Shown: positions 1 to 8,148 of the stretch, piece by piece
Layout: every line of letters begins with the position of its first letter
How positions within the stretch are numbered: position 1 is the stretch's first letter
Source of the DNA: JAVBLF01 sp031553675
Lineage (GTDB): Bacteria; Bacillota; Clostridia; Christensenellales; CALWSW01
Assembly: GCA_031553675.1 (NCBI GenBank)
Contig: JAVBLF010000070.1
Location: 1 to 50,865, forward strand
Direction of reading: 5' to 3'
Length of the DNA stretch: 50,865 nucleotides
Position numbers and translations under genes: made by a program
Notes under the pieces: generated by a model
Told to the model about the DNA's origin: nothing
The model's input: only the letters and a program-made list of their open reading frames with translations
The model's database searches: none

Positions 1-1203
1 CTTTCGGCGCTTGGAGCTGTGTTTGGGAGTATCGGAGCGCGAGAGCGATACCGTGTCGTCGATCGAGGGCGATGTTTCTTCCGTCAACGATGGCAGGGGC
101 GTCACGGCTGGGGGCAAGTCCCCCGGCGAGGCGGGCTGGTACAAAAAGTCTTTTTTGCTTCGCGCTGAGAGGGAGGGCGCGCCTTTGTGGGGTTTGTTTC
201 GCATGCCGCCCAGCCCGGGGCGGGAGACGTTCGACGCGGGCATGCGGTGGGGTGTTTCGTTGCGCGGGTCGGGCGCTTCGGGCACCGCAAAGTAGAGCGC
301 TTCGAGTTCGGCGCGCAATTGCTGCGGCGTTTCGTAGCGGTCCTTGGGGTTGTGGCTGGCGCCTTTGCATACGATGTCGGCCAAGCGTCCGACGGCGGCG
401 TCGGGCGGCGGAAGCGCCGCGCCCCCCAGACGCTGCATGAGCGCTTGTTCGCGCGAATTGGGCGCAATCGGTTGGGGATAAGGCGGCAAAAATGGCGCGC
501 GGTTGTGGTTGAGCAGACGGTACAGCACGAGGGAGAGGGAATAAATGTCGACGTTGGAGCCGTACTTCCCGCCTTTGTAGACTTCTGGCGCCATGTAGGC
601 GTAAGTGCCTTTGCGCGACATGTTGCTTAGCGTGTGCGTGAGCTGCCGCGCGATGCCGAAATCGCCCAGTTTGAAGTCGCCGTTTTGCGAGATGAAGATG
701 TTGTCGGGCTTGATGTCCCGATGGATGATGCTGTATTTCTGGCAGAGCTCGAGCGCCTTGCAGATGTCGATGCCCAGCTTGATGACGGTGCGGGGCGACA
801 TGCTTTCCTGCATGGCGGTCGTCAGGCTGCGCAAAAGCTCCATGCGGATCAGGATGTCGTAGTGGCCTTTTTCCCACTCGACGATCTGGTGATCTTCGTA
901 GCTGACGATGTTGCTCGTGCCCTTGAGCTGGTTCATGAGGCGGATTTCGCGCAAAAGTTCGCTCACCATCGCATAGAAATACTGCTGCACGGACGCGGCG
1001 TCCATGCCCTCGCTGTAGGCCTGGTGGAGTTCGGCTTCGCTCTGCGGAATGGTGATGACCTTGAGCGCGGCATGGTAAGCCTGCCCAAACTCTTCGCGTT
1101 TGAGCCGGTAAACCTGGCCGTAGCTGCCTTCGCCGATGAGGCCGTCGAGAAACCAGGTTCCGAAGAGCGGTTGCCGCGACAGTAGGCGTTCGTATGTATT
1201 CAT
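1..1203 (-). CDS. Serine/threonine protein kinase (C-terminus cut by window edge)
   Basis: Cytosolic Hanks-type protein kinase; 401 residues are visible and the frame is still open at base 1. Seen: glycine-rich loop GEGSYG at residues 24-29, the ATP-binding lysine in ALKVI (about 48), catalytic loop HRDIKPDN at 161-168, DFG at 181-183 and APE at 205-207, so it looks catalytically active and is not an EssB-type pseudokinase. The kinase fold ends near residue 295 and a Pro/Ser-rich low-complexity tail follows. No membrane segment is seen before the cut. The ATG at 1203 is preceded by AGGAAA. It is the last visible gene of the type VII-like locus, 131 bases after the RCC1 gene; with the PP2C and FHA proteins upstream it would complete a phosphorylation circuit (inference). 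Confidence 0.93.
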   Translation of the reverse strand, partial: MNTYERLLSRQPLFGTWFLDGLIGEGSYGQVYRLKREEFGQAYHAALKVITIPQSEAELHQAYSEGMDAASVQQYFYAMVSELLREIRLMNQLKGTSNIVSYEDHQIVEWEKGHYDILIRMELLRSLTTAMQESMSPRTVIKLGIDICKALELCQKYSIIHRDIKPDNIFISQNGDFKLGDFGIARQLTHTLSNMSRKGTYAYMAPEVYKGGKYGSNVDIYSLSLVLYRLLNHNRAPFLPPYPQPIAPNSREQALMQRLGGAALPPPDAAVGRLADIVCKGASHNPKDRYETPQQLRAELEALYFAVPEAPDPRNETPHRMPASNVSRPGLGGMRNKPHKGAPSLSARSKKDFLYQPASPGDLPPAVTPLPSLTEETSPSIDDTVSLSRSDTPKHSSKRRK

Positions 1204-1334
1204 CGATGCGTTTCCTGCGATGTTTTTGCGATCCGAACCAAAGCGCCGACCCAATGCGAAACCAGGTCGGACGCGTTTGCAGATTCAGAGCGTGTGGGGC
1301 GAAGGGCGTATTGTGTTGGCGCGGGGGCGAATGG

Positions 1335-2708
1335 CTAGCCGACGCGCTTTGGTTTTCCCATGGCGCTGCCCCAAACCCATAGGCTGCCGTCTTCATTGAG
1401 CACCATGGAGTCGCCGCCGCTCAACGCGGCCATCTTAACATTGTCGGCGACCTGAAGCGGTTCCATGCTGTCGTTGGAGGGGGTGCTGCCGTTGAGCGCG
1501 TAACGGATCCTGCCCCATTCCAAGAGCGTGCCATCTTTGAGGATCGCGAAAGAGTGGTCGCCACGCGCCGAGATGAAGACGACGTTTTGCAGCACTTCGA
1601 CGGGCTCGCCGCGATCTTCCCGCGTGCCGTCGCCGAGTTGGCCGCAGTCGTTCTTGCCCCAGGCCCAGAGCGTCGCGTCGTCGAGCAGGGCGAGGATGTG
1701 TTCGCTACCCGCTGAGACGGCTCTGACCTTTTTCATCGAAGCGATCGGGACGTGTTGGTCGATGTCGGCGGTACCGTTGGCGACTTTGCCGACGAGACGG
1801 CCGCAGGTCCACAAGACGCCGTTTTTCGCGAGGATGGCCGAGAACGCATCGCCGGCCGACACGGACGACACTTCGGCCATGATCCGTGTGGGCTTGGTGC
1901 GCGCTTTGGTGGAGTTGATCCCAAGCTGGCCGTGGTCGTTGGCACCCCAGGCGTAGGCGGTTCCGTTCGTGTCGATCGCCAGTGTGTGGGAGCCTCCGAT
2001 CGAGATGTGGCGGGCGTTTCTCATGACGAAGACGGGCTCGGTGCGGTCGGTCGCCGAGCCGTCGCCGAGCTGACCGCGATCGTTTTTGCCCCAGGCCCAG
2101 AGTGTGTCGTCCTTCCGGATGGCGAGCAGGCTCGAGCCAGATGACGCGACTTCGAGCACATTGCCGGCGACCCGCGTCCACTTGGACGAGGCACTGCCCT
2201 TCGCGGTGCCGTAACGCCAAAGGGCGCCGTCGTCGTTCAGCACGTAAAAGCCGTTGGCAGCGGGCACGATCTGGCGCACACGCGTCCTCGACAGATCAAA
2301 CTTGACCGTGCCTTGGAACGAGGGCATGGGCGTCGGATTGGCGGCGGGCTTGGCGGTGGGCTTTGGGGTGATCCGTGCCGTGGGCCCGGGCGTGTCCGGG
2401 ACGCTCGGCTTGGCCGTTTTTCGGGCGGGTTTGGGGGTCGATTTGGGGCGGGCGGTTTTTGCCTGGGGTTTGGCTGTCGGCTTGCGGGCCGGTTTCGCCG
2501 TGGGCTTGGGCGTGGGCGAAGCGGCAGGCCGCGTGACCGCCGGTGTGGGCGTCGATTGCGGCGCGGGCGTGATCTGCGGCGTCGGCGTCAATACGCCGAT
2601 GCCTTTGTACTGTGAAGCGCGCGCCTCCCGCATGGCGGCCGAAGCAAATGGAATGAAGAGCGTGAGCGCGATGAGTGCCGCGCGGAGCGGTCTGCGTAGT
2701 GAGTGCAT
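1335..2708 (-). CDS. Exported RCC1-repeat (beta-propeller) protein
   Basis: 457 residues. An N-terminal signal peptide (hydrophobic stretch ending ASA) is followed by about 90 residues rich in Thr, Pro, Lys and Ala (TPKPTAKPA-type linker), then a run of RCC1/ATS1-type repeats. Repeat signatures WAWGKNDRGQLGDGSATDR, YAWGANDHGQLGIN and LWAWGKNDCGQLGDGTREDR recur at about 50-residue spacing, as expected for a seven-bladed propeller. The ATG at 2708 is chosen because GGAG lies 7 bases upstream and it begins the signal peptide; the open frame continues upstream but those codons run over a hairpin and the neighbouring WXG100 gene. Probably exported and wall- or membrane-associated; it may be a substrate or surface partner of the adjacent secretion system, but nothing in the sequence proves that. 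Confidence 0.88.
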   Translation of the reverse strand: MHSLRRPLRAALIALTLFIPFASAAMREARASQYKGIGVLTPTPQITPAPQSTPTPAVTRPAASPTPKPTAKPARKPTAKPQAKTARPKSTPKPARKTAKPSVPDTPGPTARITPKPTAKPAANPTPMPSFQGTVKFDLSRTRVRQIVPAANGFYVLNDDGALWRYGTAKGSASSKWTRVAGNVLEVASSGSSLLAIRKDDTLWAWGKNDRGQLGDGSATDRTEPVFVMRNARHISIGGSHTLAIDTNGTAYAWGANDHGQLGINSTKARTKPTRIMAEVSSVSAGDAFSAILAKNGVLWTCGRLVGKVANGTADIDQHVPIASMKKVRAVSAGSEHILALLDDATLWAWGKNDCGQLGDGTREDRGEPVEVLQNVVFISARGDHSFAILKDGTLLEWGRIRYALNGSTPSNDSMEPLQVADNVKMAALSGGDSMVLNEDGSLWVWGSAMGKPKRVG

Positions 2709-2769
2709 GCAAATTCTCCAAATCCCATCGAAACAGTGTGATCGTGGCATATACTTCCATTTTATCATA

Positions 2770-2812
2770 GAAAGCCACAGAAGGGATCCCTTCTGCGGCT
2801 TTTTTTTCAAAG
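2770..2812 (-). terminator. Hairpin between the WXG100 and RCC1 genes
   Basis: Twelve-base arms 2774-2785 and 2788-2799 pair with one mismatch. A run of eight T follows on the plus side (2800-2807), and on the minus strand the hairpin is followed by TTTCTAT. It sits between two minus-strand genes, so it probably ends or attenuates the WXG100 transcript. Confidence 0.55.
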
Positions 2813-2872
2813 TAAATAAAACTTTTTCGGTAGGTTTTGAAATGATGTGAAAAAAGGTACCTTTGCAGGGGG

Positions 2873-3172
2873 CTACGCCAGTTCGGCCAGCGCCTTTTGC
2901 ATGTCGCGATCGGCCTCCTCGATGGCGTCGGCAGCGCGTAGGAGAAGGCGGGCATAGCTGACGAAAAAGTCCGTCAACTCGGACAAAATGACGCGCTGGT
3001 CTTCGTAGCGCTCCAAAAAGACGCGGGACGAATCGCCATTCCACACGCCCTTCAGGTCGCCCAATACCGCATCGATCTCGAGAAGGGCGCGCTCGCGCGC
3101 CTCGTTTTGGGCGATCAGGGCGTGCGCCTTTTCGCGGAGGGCGTCGGTGTCGAGGTAAAAGTTTTCGTTCAT
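2873..3172 (-). CDS. WXG100-family protein (EsxA/EsxB-like), copy B
   Basis: 99 residues, the usual size for ESAT-6/WXG100 proteins, which form helical-hairpin dimers exported by EssC/EccC ATPases. The WXG turn is WNG at about residues 43-45 in KGVWNGDSS, flanked by two long amphipathic helices; the C-terminal part (YARLLLRAADAIEEADRD) is typical of the family. GGGAG lies upstream of the ATG at 3172, which overlaps the stop of the preceding gene as ATGA, indicating translational coupling. A second WXG100 gene lies at 5283-5573. Whether the two copies heterodimerise is unknown. Confidence 0.9.
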   Translation of the reverse strand: MNENFYLDTDALREKAHALIAQNEARERALLEIDAVLGDLKGVWNGDSSRVFLERYEDQRVILSELTDFFVSYARLLLRAADAIEEADRDMQKALAELA

Positions 3173-3651
3173 GGCTTTTTTTCTCCCGGCCAATCGACAA
3201 CGCTGCGAACCGGTACGCTGAGCGCGGGAACCAGGCAGGCTTGCCCGGCGCTCGGCACGAACATCGACTCGACTTGCGCGCTGCGTTGCCAAGCTTGGCG
3301 AGAAGCGCGATCCATCTGGGAGGCAAATCGCGTGTTGAGCGCCTGCACTTCGAGGGCCATGTTCTGGAAGCGATCGCCCAGAATGTCGCATTCGGCGGCA
3401 AATTCGCGTTCGAGTGCGCGCTGGCGTTCGAGGCCGGCGCGAAGGACGGACGAAGCACGATCGATCTGTTCGGAGAGTTCGAGTATGGTGCGAATTTGGC
3501 GTGAAGTGTCATCGGCTTCTTCCGACGGCCAGGCCGTCCGATCGAAACGGTGGAGCGCGACGCCGATCATTTCGACATCCACCGACAAGGTGTGTAGGCG
3601 CGAGGCCAGATCTTCGATCGCGTGTTCGTTCATTTCGACGCGCACCGTCAT
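3169..3651 (-). CDS. Helical protein of the type VII locus, function unknown
   Basis: 160 residues, not recognised. It is almost entirely helical and charged, with heptad-like stretches at about 60-115 (QIRTILELSEQIDRASSVL and following) and no membrane segment or signal peptide. Start ATG 3651 has AGAGG 5 bases upstream; the longer open frame upstream has no comparable site. Its stop overlaps the start of WXG100 copy B by ATGA, so the two are made together and may interact, as a partner, chaperone or co-exported LXG/Lap-type helical protein (inference from position and size). Confidence 0.7.
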   Translation of the reverse strand: MTVRVEMNEHAIEDLASRLHTLSVDVEMIGVALHRFDRTAWPSEEADDTSRQIRTILELSEQIDRASSVLRAGLERQRALEREFAAECDILGDRFQNMALEVQALNTRFASQMDRASRQAWQRSAQVESMFVPSAGQACLVPALSVPVRSVVDWPGEKKP

Positions 3652-3743
3652 CACCACCTCTGAAATTTGTGTTGCGTATTGCGCTTTCGCAGGGCCTGCG
3701 AATCTATCTTGGACGGGCGCGTGTGCGCCCGGCGTTGTCTCGT

Positions 3744-3998
3744 TTACAGATGGGGGTTCATCGCTTGGAGACGCTTGTGTTCGGCGAGGAGTGCCTGTTG
3801 CTTGCGTTGGAACGCGGCGGCACAGCTGCGCAGTTCGTCCTGCCAGCATGCGAAAAGATGGTCGGCTTCTCCGGCGGCATGGCCTTTCAGGGCGGCAGGG
3901 CGCTCATCCGACATGCGCGCGATCGTGCGCATCAACGATCGACATTCTTCTTCGAGCCGCGCGAGTTCCGCCGCTTGTTTCAGCAACTGTTCCGCCAT
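3744..3998 (-). CDS. Small coiled-coil protein of the type VII locus
   Basis: 84 residues, not recognised. Two helical stretches (residues 1-30 and about 45-80) separated by an HAAGEADHL segment give a helical-hairpin profile like that of small type VII substrates, but without a W-x-G turn. GGTGGTGAG precedes the ATG at 3998, and only 4 bases separate it from the stop of the YukD-like gene, so the two are cotranscribed. A 92-base gap follows before the next gene. Possible roles are a WXG100-like partner or a chaperone; no family is assigned. Confidence 0.65.
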   Translation of the reverse strand: MAEQLLKQAAELARLEEECRSLMRTIARMSDERPAALKGHAAGEADHLFACWQDELRSCAAAFQRKQQALLAEHKRLQAMNPHL

Positions 3999-4002
3999 CC
4001 GC

Positions 4003-4266
4003 TCACCACCCCGCTTCGACGTGCTGCGCCATGATCAAGGTAGCGCCGTCAAACACACCGGACTCCGCCAGCGTGAGGTCGGACGGCAAAATGGCTCCCG
4101 ATGATTCGCGTAGGATGGCTTGGCCGATGGCGAGCGCGGGGAATTCCTGCGTGAGCAGCTGGGCGATCTGTTCCATCAGTTCGCAAAGCGGCAAGTTGGC
4201 CGGCAGATCCATGTCGACGGCAAAGCGTCCGGCTTCATCGATCACGGTCACGATTACCGATTCCAT
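4003..4266 (-). CDS. esaB: YukD/EsaB-like ubiquitin-fold protein
   Basis: 87 residues; the size and pattern fit the YukD/EsaB family, small cytosolic ubiquitin-fold proteins needed for type VII secretion in Bacillus and Staphylococcus. Seen: beta-type opening SVIVTVIDEAGRFAVDMDLP, a helix with LCELMEQIAQLLTQEF, and the late strand LAESGVFDGATLIMAQ resembling the family's L-x-x-xGVxDGxxLxL ending. The second ATG (4266) is preferred because GAGG is 7 bases upstream; ATG 4272 lies too close to that site. It lies between a 239-residue unknown gene and two small helical protein genes. Assignment is by pattern and context. Confidence 0.75.
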   Translation of the reverse strand: MESVIVTVIDEAGRFAVDMDLPANLPLCELMEQIAQLLTQEFPALAIGQAILRESSGAILPSDLTLAESGVFDGATLIMAQHVEAGW

Positions 4267-4313
4267 CCCCATACCTCGTCGTTTTTCTTCGATACCAGTG
4301 CCGCAAGCTTCGA

Positions 4314-5033
4314 TCAATCCAGCATCACGGCGTCGATGCAGTCGTCCCATTCTTTTTGGATCCACCGTATGTCGACATCGCGGATTTGCGGGTCGGTCGC
4401 GCTGCCCGGCACGATCTTCATGGTCGAATCGGGCGACTGGACCAGCAGCACGCTTTGCATGTCGGCGGGGCGGTTCTCATGGATTTGGCGGACACGAAGC
4501 GCATTGAAGGTCATGCTGCCTTGGAGCGCGTCTTTGATGATCTCGCAGTCGGCCAGCGAATCGATCGCGATGCCTTCGCAGATCAGCCCGCAGTCGTCGG
4601 CATCGATTTCGCCCATTTGGGACAGTTCCAGCAGCGCTTCCTCGGCGGAGTAAAGTGTCAACTCGTTGCGAAACGGCGAGGGCAGGAAACGCACGCACAA
4701 TTCGCCGTAAAAGTGGTAGAAGGCGCTCGTCTCGTCTTCGCCGGGCGAACGACGGGTGTTGACAGCCTGGGCGTGGCATTGGGCCAGGGCGCGCATCGCG
4801 AGGTTGAGCGGCCGCTGCACGCGCGCTTCGCCGTCGAATCGAATTTTGACGAAGCCCCGTTGTTCGAGGGAGCGCAGACCGCGCTTTTGCCAGTCGTCGC
4901 AGCCTTCAGGCACGGCGTCCTGTGGGATGCCGAGGAGCTCGCCGATCGAAAAGAGCGCCGCCAACACGAGCAGCTCACGCCGATCAAAGTGCCATGAGAC
5001 GGGGTCGGCCCATGCGTTTCGAAGGCGGTTCAA
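4314..5033 (-). CDS. Type VII locus protein, possible EspG-like fold
   Basis: 239 residues beginning at TTG 5033, chosen because GGAGG lies 9 bases upstream and no in-frame ATG is near. No signal peptide or membrane segment. Not firmly recognised. The N-terminal region (SWHFDRRELLVLAALFSIGEL) resembles that of the 148-residue protein at 5651-6097, suggesting paralogy: both show a W, four or five residues, ELL-x-LAAL, then a Cys/Leu-rich helix. The general layout and location beside WXG100 genes recall EspG-type cytosolic chaperones of ESX systems, but this is only an inference. It precedes the YukD-like gene by 47 bases. Confidence 0.6.
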   Translation of the reverse strand: MNRLRNAWADPVSWHFDRRELLVLAALFSIGELLGIPQDAVPEGCDDWQKRGLRSLEQRGFVKIRFDGEARVQRPLNLAMRALAQCHAQAVNTRRSPGEDETSAFYHFYGELCVRFLPSPFRNELTLYSAEEALLELSQMGEIDADDCGLICEGIAIDSLADCEIIKDALQGSMTFNALRVRQIHENRPADMQSVLLVQSPDSTMKIVPGSATDPQIRDVDIRWIQKEWDDCIDAVMLD

Positions 5034-5138
5034 GACGCTTGTCCTCCATGTGATTGTTTGGCCAGCGTGCGCCGCGCCTCACTTACAATCCCGACGTGCT
5101 ATCCATCGAAAGCGAGAGGCGGGACGGGCTCTAAGGGG

Positions 5139-5165
5139 ACAGGAATGCCCAATGGGCATTCCTGT
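5139..5165. repeat. Perfect 12-bp-arm palindrome in a 249-base gap of the secretion locus
   Basis: Arms 5139-5150 (ACAGGAATGCCC) and 5154-5165 are exact reverse complements around AAT. A run of seven A follows on the plus strand, so on the minus strand, the coding direction here, the T-run precedes the hairpin and not the reverse; this is not a normal terminator for the locus. It could be an operator, an RNA processing hairpin or a remnant. The gap 5034-5282 holds no gene. Confidence 0.7.
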
Positions 5166-5282
5166 AAAAAAATGGTGCCACCGTTCCCAGCATAACATTT
5201 TTCGCCAGATTTTCAAGGCCTTTTGTGCATTTGCGTTACAACATTCGTCGTATGCACACCGGCCGTGGCCAAATGGCATGGT

Positions 5283-5573
5283 TTACCCGCGCATTTTTGC
5301 CAGGATGCCTGCATCGACCTCTTCCATCTCGGCCGCAGCGGTGTCCATGAGGCGGGCGTAGTTTTCGATCATGTCGGAAAACTCGCCAAACTTGCCCTTC
5401 ATGCCGCGGTACTTCTCGACGAAGGCCGACTGTGCGGGTCCTTTCCACACGCTGTCCAAGGCATTGATGATGCCGTCGATCTCGCGCATGGCGTCGTCGT
5501 GTTTGCTCCTGCTCAGGCGCAGGCTGGTCGATTTGTTCCGGAGTTCATCGGGCGTGACCTGTATGAGTGCCAT
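5283..5573 (-). CDS. WXG100-family protein (EsxA-like), copy A
   Basis: 96 residues with the classic WXG100 layout: helix 1 (TPDELRNKSTSLRLSRSKHD), W-K-G at about residues 43-45 in DSVWKGPAQSAF, then the helix continuing to ENYARLMDTAAAEMEEVD. The start ATG 5573 has AGGTGGG just upstream. It follows the 148-residue unknown gene by 77 bases and precedes a 249-base gap with a perfect palindrome. Of the two WXG100 proteins here, this one is closer to canonical EsxA. It is a likely substrate and structural partner of the EssC-type ATPase. Confidence 0.93.
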   Translation of the reverse strand: MALIQVTPDELRNKSTSLRLSRSKHDDAMREIDGIINALDSVWKGPAQSAFVEKYRGMKGKFGEFSDMIENYARLMDTAAAEMEEVDAGILAKMRG

Positions 5574-5650
5574 CCATTCCCACCTTTCGTGTGTACTCTC
5601 TTCGCTTGCTTGTATTATGAGTCGTTTTCGCTTGCAAGATTCATGGCGCA

Positions 5651-6097
5651 TTAGGCGGAATAGACCCGCGCTTCCTGTCGCGGCAGGAATTCGGGGTAGA
5701 CCTGTTGCGCGTCGTCGGGGAGCATGTCGGTCCCCAACCAGAGGGAATGAACGCCCGTCTGCATGTCGCGCCGGAGCAGCGCGCCCTCGCACTGGTAGTA
5801 CCAGCCGGTGAACGCGAAGCCGTCCTCGTCGACGCTTTCGTGCATCCAGACGCTTTCGGGTTTCGAGCACATGTGAACAGCGGCGTTGAGTTCGGGCAGA
5901 ACCCAAAGCTGGCCGGAAGGATCCTCTTCGATCCAGGCTCTTTCGTTGAAGGCGCGCTTGCACTGCGCGAGCTCGATTTTGCATTGGGCGATGTCTTCCG
6001 GCACGTCCCAATCGACGAAGTAGAGCTCTTGGTAATTCATCAGCGCAGCGAGGTAAAGCAGCTCTTTTTCCGTCATGCGCCAAGTGATAGCTTCCAT
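5651..6097 (-). CDS. Type VII locus protein, short paralogue of the 239-residue gene
   Basis: 148 residues; ATG 6097 with GGGAGG 6 bases upstream. No signal peptide or membrane span. The N-terminus ITWRMTEKELLYLAALMNYQ aligns by eye with SWHFDRRELLVLAALFSIGE of the gene at 4314-5033, followed in both by acidic/Cys-containing helices. The C-terminal half (GFAFTGWYYQCEG, GVHSLWLGTDML) is aromatic and beta-like. Family unknown; an EspG-like chaperone for the WXG100 protein encoded directly downstream is an attractive but unproven idea. Confidence 0.6.
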   Translation of the reverse strand: MEAITWRMTEKELLYLAALMNYQELYFVDWDVPEDIAQCKIELAQCKRAFNERAWIEEDPSGQLWVLPELNAAVHMCSKPESVWMHESVDEDGFAFTGWYYQCEGALLRRDMQTGVHSLWLGTDMLPDDAQQVYPEFLPRQEARVYSA

Positions 6098-6211
6098 GAT
6101 TTGCCTCCCACTATTCTCCCATATGCGAGTGCTTGCGTTGTCTTTGCCTATTGAGACGACAGGGAGGGTGGCTTCTATCATGTTGCGCAAAGTTTTCGCG
6201 AAATTTTTTCG

Positions 6212-7384
6212 TCAATCGGCCAAGGGCTGAAAAAAATCCCGAAAGCTACCGGTTTCGACGTCACAGGGCGTGAAGAAAAGCGTCGTCTCTTCATCGCCCG
6301 TCCGGGTGCGTGCGACGACGACGTTGCCCTCCGCGTCGCGTTCGATTTCGATGGGCACACCGGCCGACGCGTCGAGCGCGTACTGTGCGCCATCGACGTG
6401 AACGTAGGAGGCGTTGCCGCTCGGCCGTCCGCCGATGTAGCGGATGCGAAGCGTCGCGATCGTGCCCAGCCACCGCTTGATGCAGTCGCCGTTGGGGAGG
6501 TCGCTGTCCCAATGGCCGCTGAGCCGGAGGCCGCTTTTCGTGAAAACGGTACCGGACCCGCTGCGAAGTCCGTGCTCAAAAGAGCCCAGGTAGAGCAGGC
6601 TGACCTCCTTGCTGTCGCCGTAGTAGATCACGCCCTGTCCGTGCGGCAAGCCCGCTTCGTCGCGATCCCCCGCATAGACGGCAGCCCCCGTCGCGGCGTC
6701 GATGGAGGCGCGCACGCCCTCGCCTTCGAACAGCGCGACAGCGACATCGGCATCGCCAGCCTTGAGACAGGCGCAGGCCAGCCACTGAAGCGCGAACGGG
6801 TCGTCGGGGTGGCTTTCGACAAAGGCATCCAGGCGATTGCGCACGCTTTGACAGTCACCGAGCGCCAGGGCAGCTTGTGCCCAGGTGATCAGCGTGGCGC
6901 GATCGTGCGGATCGCGTTCGAAGCGGGCGGACGTGAGCGCGCGCACCCCCTCCCAGTCGCCGTTCGCAATGCAAAACGCGAGGGCGGCGTCGTAGGCAGG
7001 GCGGTCGTCGGGGTACTTTGCCAGGAAGTCGGACAACACTTGCCCGGCGCGCGCTTCATCGCCGCAGGCCGCGAGGTGATCGGCGATCCGGTCGGCATAG
7101 GAAAACGCGTCCGGCCACAGCGCCGAGGCGCGTTCCAGTACGCCGAGCGCCTCTTCAGGCCGGTCGGCGGCAATGTAGACGTCGTAAAGCGCCTGATACG
7201 CTTCCGATCGCATCGGGTCGGACGTGATGACGTCTTCGAGGGTTTGGGCGGCTTCGCCGTACTTCCCCCGCGCGATCAGAAGGCTTGCCCCTTCCAAGCG
7301 ATCGGTGTCGCTTGCGGGAGCGCAGCCCACAAAAAGCAGGAGGATCAGCGCGATCCAGGCGGTGGCTTGGCGTGATTTGGACAT
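6212..7384 (-). CDS. Lipoprotein with TPR-like and MORN-like repeats
   Basis: 390 residues. N-terminal hydrophobic segment with lipobox FVGC places it on the outer face of the membrane. Residues about 30-260 form helical pairs of TPR type (GKYGEAAQTLEDVI, RPEEALGVLERASALWPDA, GDWEGVRALT, GDADVAVALFEGEG). Residues about 270-340 carry MORN-like Gly/Tyr motifs (GLPHGQGVIYYGDS, YLGSFEHGLRSGSGTVF, LSGHWDSDLPNGD). Start ATG 7384 has GAGG 7 bases upstream; an in-frame ATG at 7405 overlaps the sigma-factor stop as ATGA but lacks a site. A scaffold or assembly role at the cell surface is plausible. Confidence 0.82.
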   Translation of the reverse strand: MSKSRQATAWIALILLLFVGCAPASDTDRLEGASLLIARGKYGEAAQTLEDVITSDPMRSEAYQALYDVYIAADRPEEALGVLERASALWPDAFSYADRIADHLAACGDEARAGQVLSDFLAKYPDDRPAYDAALAFCIANGDWEGVRALTSARFERDPHDRATLITWAQAALALGDCQSVRNRLDAFVESHPDDPFALQWLACACLKAGDADVAVALFEGEGVRASIDAATGAAVYAGDRDEAGLPHGQGVIYYGDSKEVSLLYLGSFEHGLRSGSGTVFTKSGLRLSGHWDSDLPNGDCIKRWLGTIATLRIRYIGGRPSGNASYVHVDGAQYALDASAGVPIEIERDAEGNVVVARTRTGDEETTLFFTPCDVETGSFRDFFQPLAD

Positions 7385-7401
7385 ACTGCGGCCTCGCGGA
7401 C

Positions 7402-8148
7402 TCATGGGGTCAGCGCGCCGTCGGCCATGCGTTTTCGCAGGGCTAGCGCCACGCGGTCGTTGATGCGTTGGGACCAGAGGGAGATGCTGTGCGTGGGATT
7501 GCGGCCGAGCAGGGCTTGCACGATGGCATCCTCGCCTTCGTTGTGGGCCTGGGATTGCCAGGCATCGCGAAAGCGTTCGGCCATGAGCTCGGCAAAACAA
7601 CCGGCGTAGTCGTCCTCGCACTGCCGGAGCGCGACGATCAGGGCTAGCGCCCCCACCCGCTCCAGAAAGACGGCGGGGCTGCCGCTCGCGCGATCGAGTA
7701 TCTCGGGCAAGACGATCTTGTTGTAGACATAGACCAGCTTTTTGACGGCGGAGGGTGACACTTCGAAGAGGATGTCGAGCACCATTTCGCGCAACTCCTG
7801 GGCGGCGTCGGGGGCGCGATCGCCGATGTCTCCCATCAGTTCGAGCGGCAGCGAATTGGCCTTATCGGTCAGGTACTTGCGCAGATAGTCCCGACAGACG
7901 TTTTTGGTCAGCATGAGGAAGTAGGCGCGTGGGTTGTCGAGTTGGGGGGGCACTTTGTCGAGGCACTTCAGCACGCGCAACATGGCCTCTTGCAGCACAT
8001 CGTCGCGGTTGTCGCGCTCGAAAACCTGTTTGGCCACCATGCGTGCGCAGTCGTCGGTCAGCTCGGCGATCAGCGCGTCAGCCGCCGCCGGATCGCCATT
8101 GCGGTGCCGTTCGAGCAGAGTTTGCAGGTGGGCGTTGTCGGCCGTCAT
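7402..8148 (-). CDS. Sigma-70-family (ECF-like) transcription factor in the secretion locus
   Basis: 248 residues. Region 2 is clear at about residues 45-92: RDDVLQEAMLRVLKCLDK followed by NPRAYFLMLTKNVCRDYLRK, the -10 recognition and core-binding part of small sigma factors. A region 4-like helix-turn-helix may lie at the C-terminus (SLWSQRINDRVALALRKRM), but the linker between is longer and more divergent than usual for ECF factors. ATGA overlap with the EssC gene upstream means the ATPase and the sigma factor are translationally coupled. No obvious anti-sigma gene is adjacent. It likely controls this locus or its substrates (inference). Confidence 0.78.
   Translation of the reverse strand: MTADNAHLQTLLERHRNGDPAAADALIAELTDDCARMVAKQVFERDNRDDVLQEAMLRVLKCLDKVPPQLDNPRAYFLMLTKNVCRDYLRKYLTDKANSLPLELMGDIGDRAPDAAQELREMVLDILFEVSPSAVKKLVYVYNKIVLPEILDRASGSPAVFLERVGALALIVALRQCEDDYAGCFAELMAERFRDAWQSQAHNEGEDAIVQALLGRNPTHSISLWSQRINDRVALALRKRMADGALTP

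Noticed and set aside
2709..3512. Upstream extension of the RCC1 frame to 725 codons
   Set aside because: It would run through a hairpin and two other genes and hide the signal peptide; ATG 2708 has a proper ribosome site.
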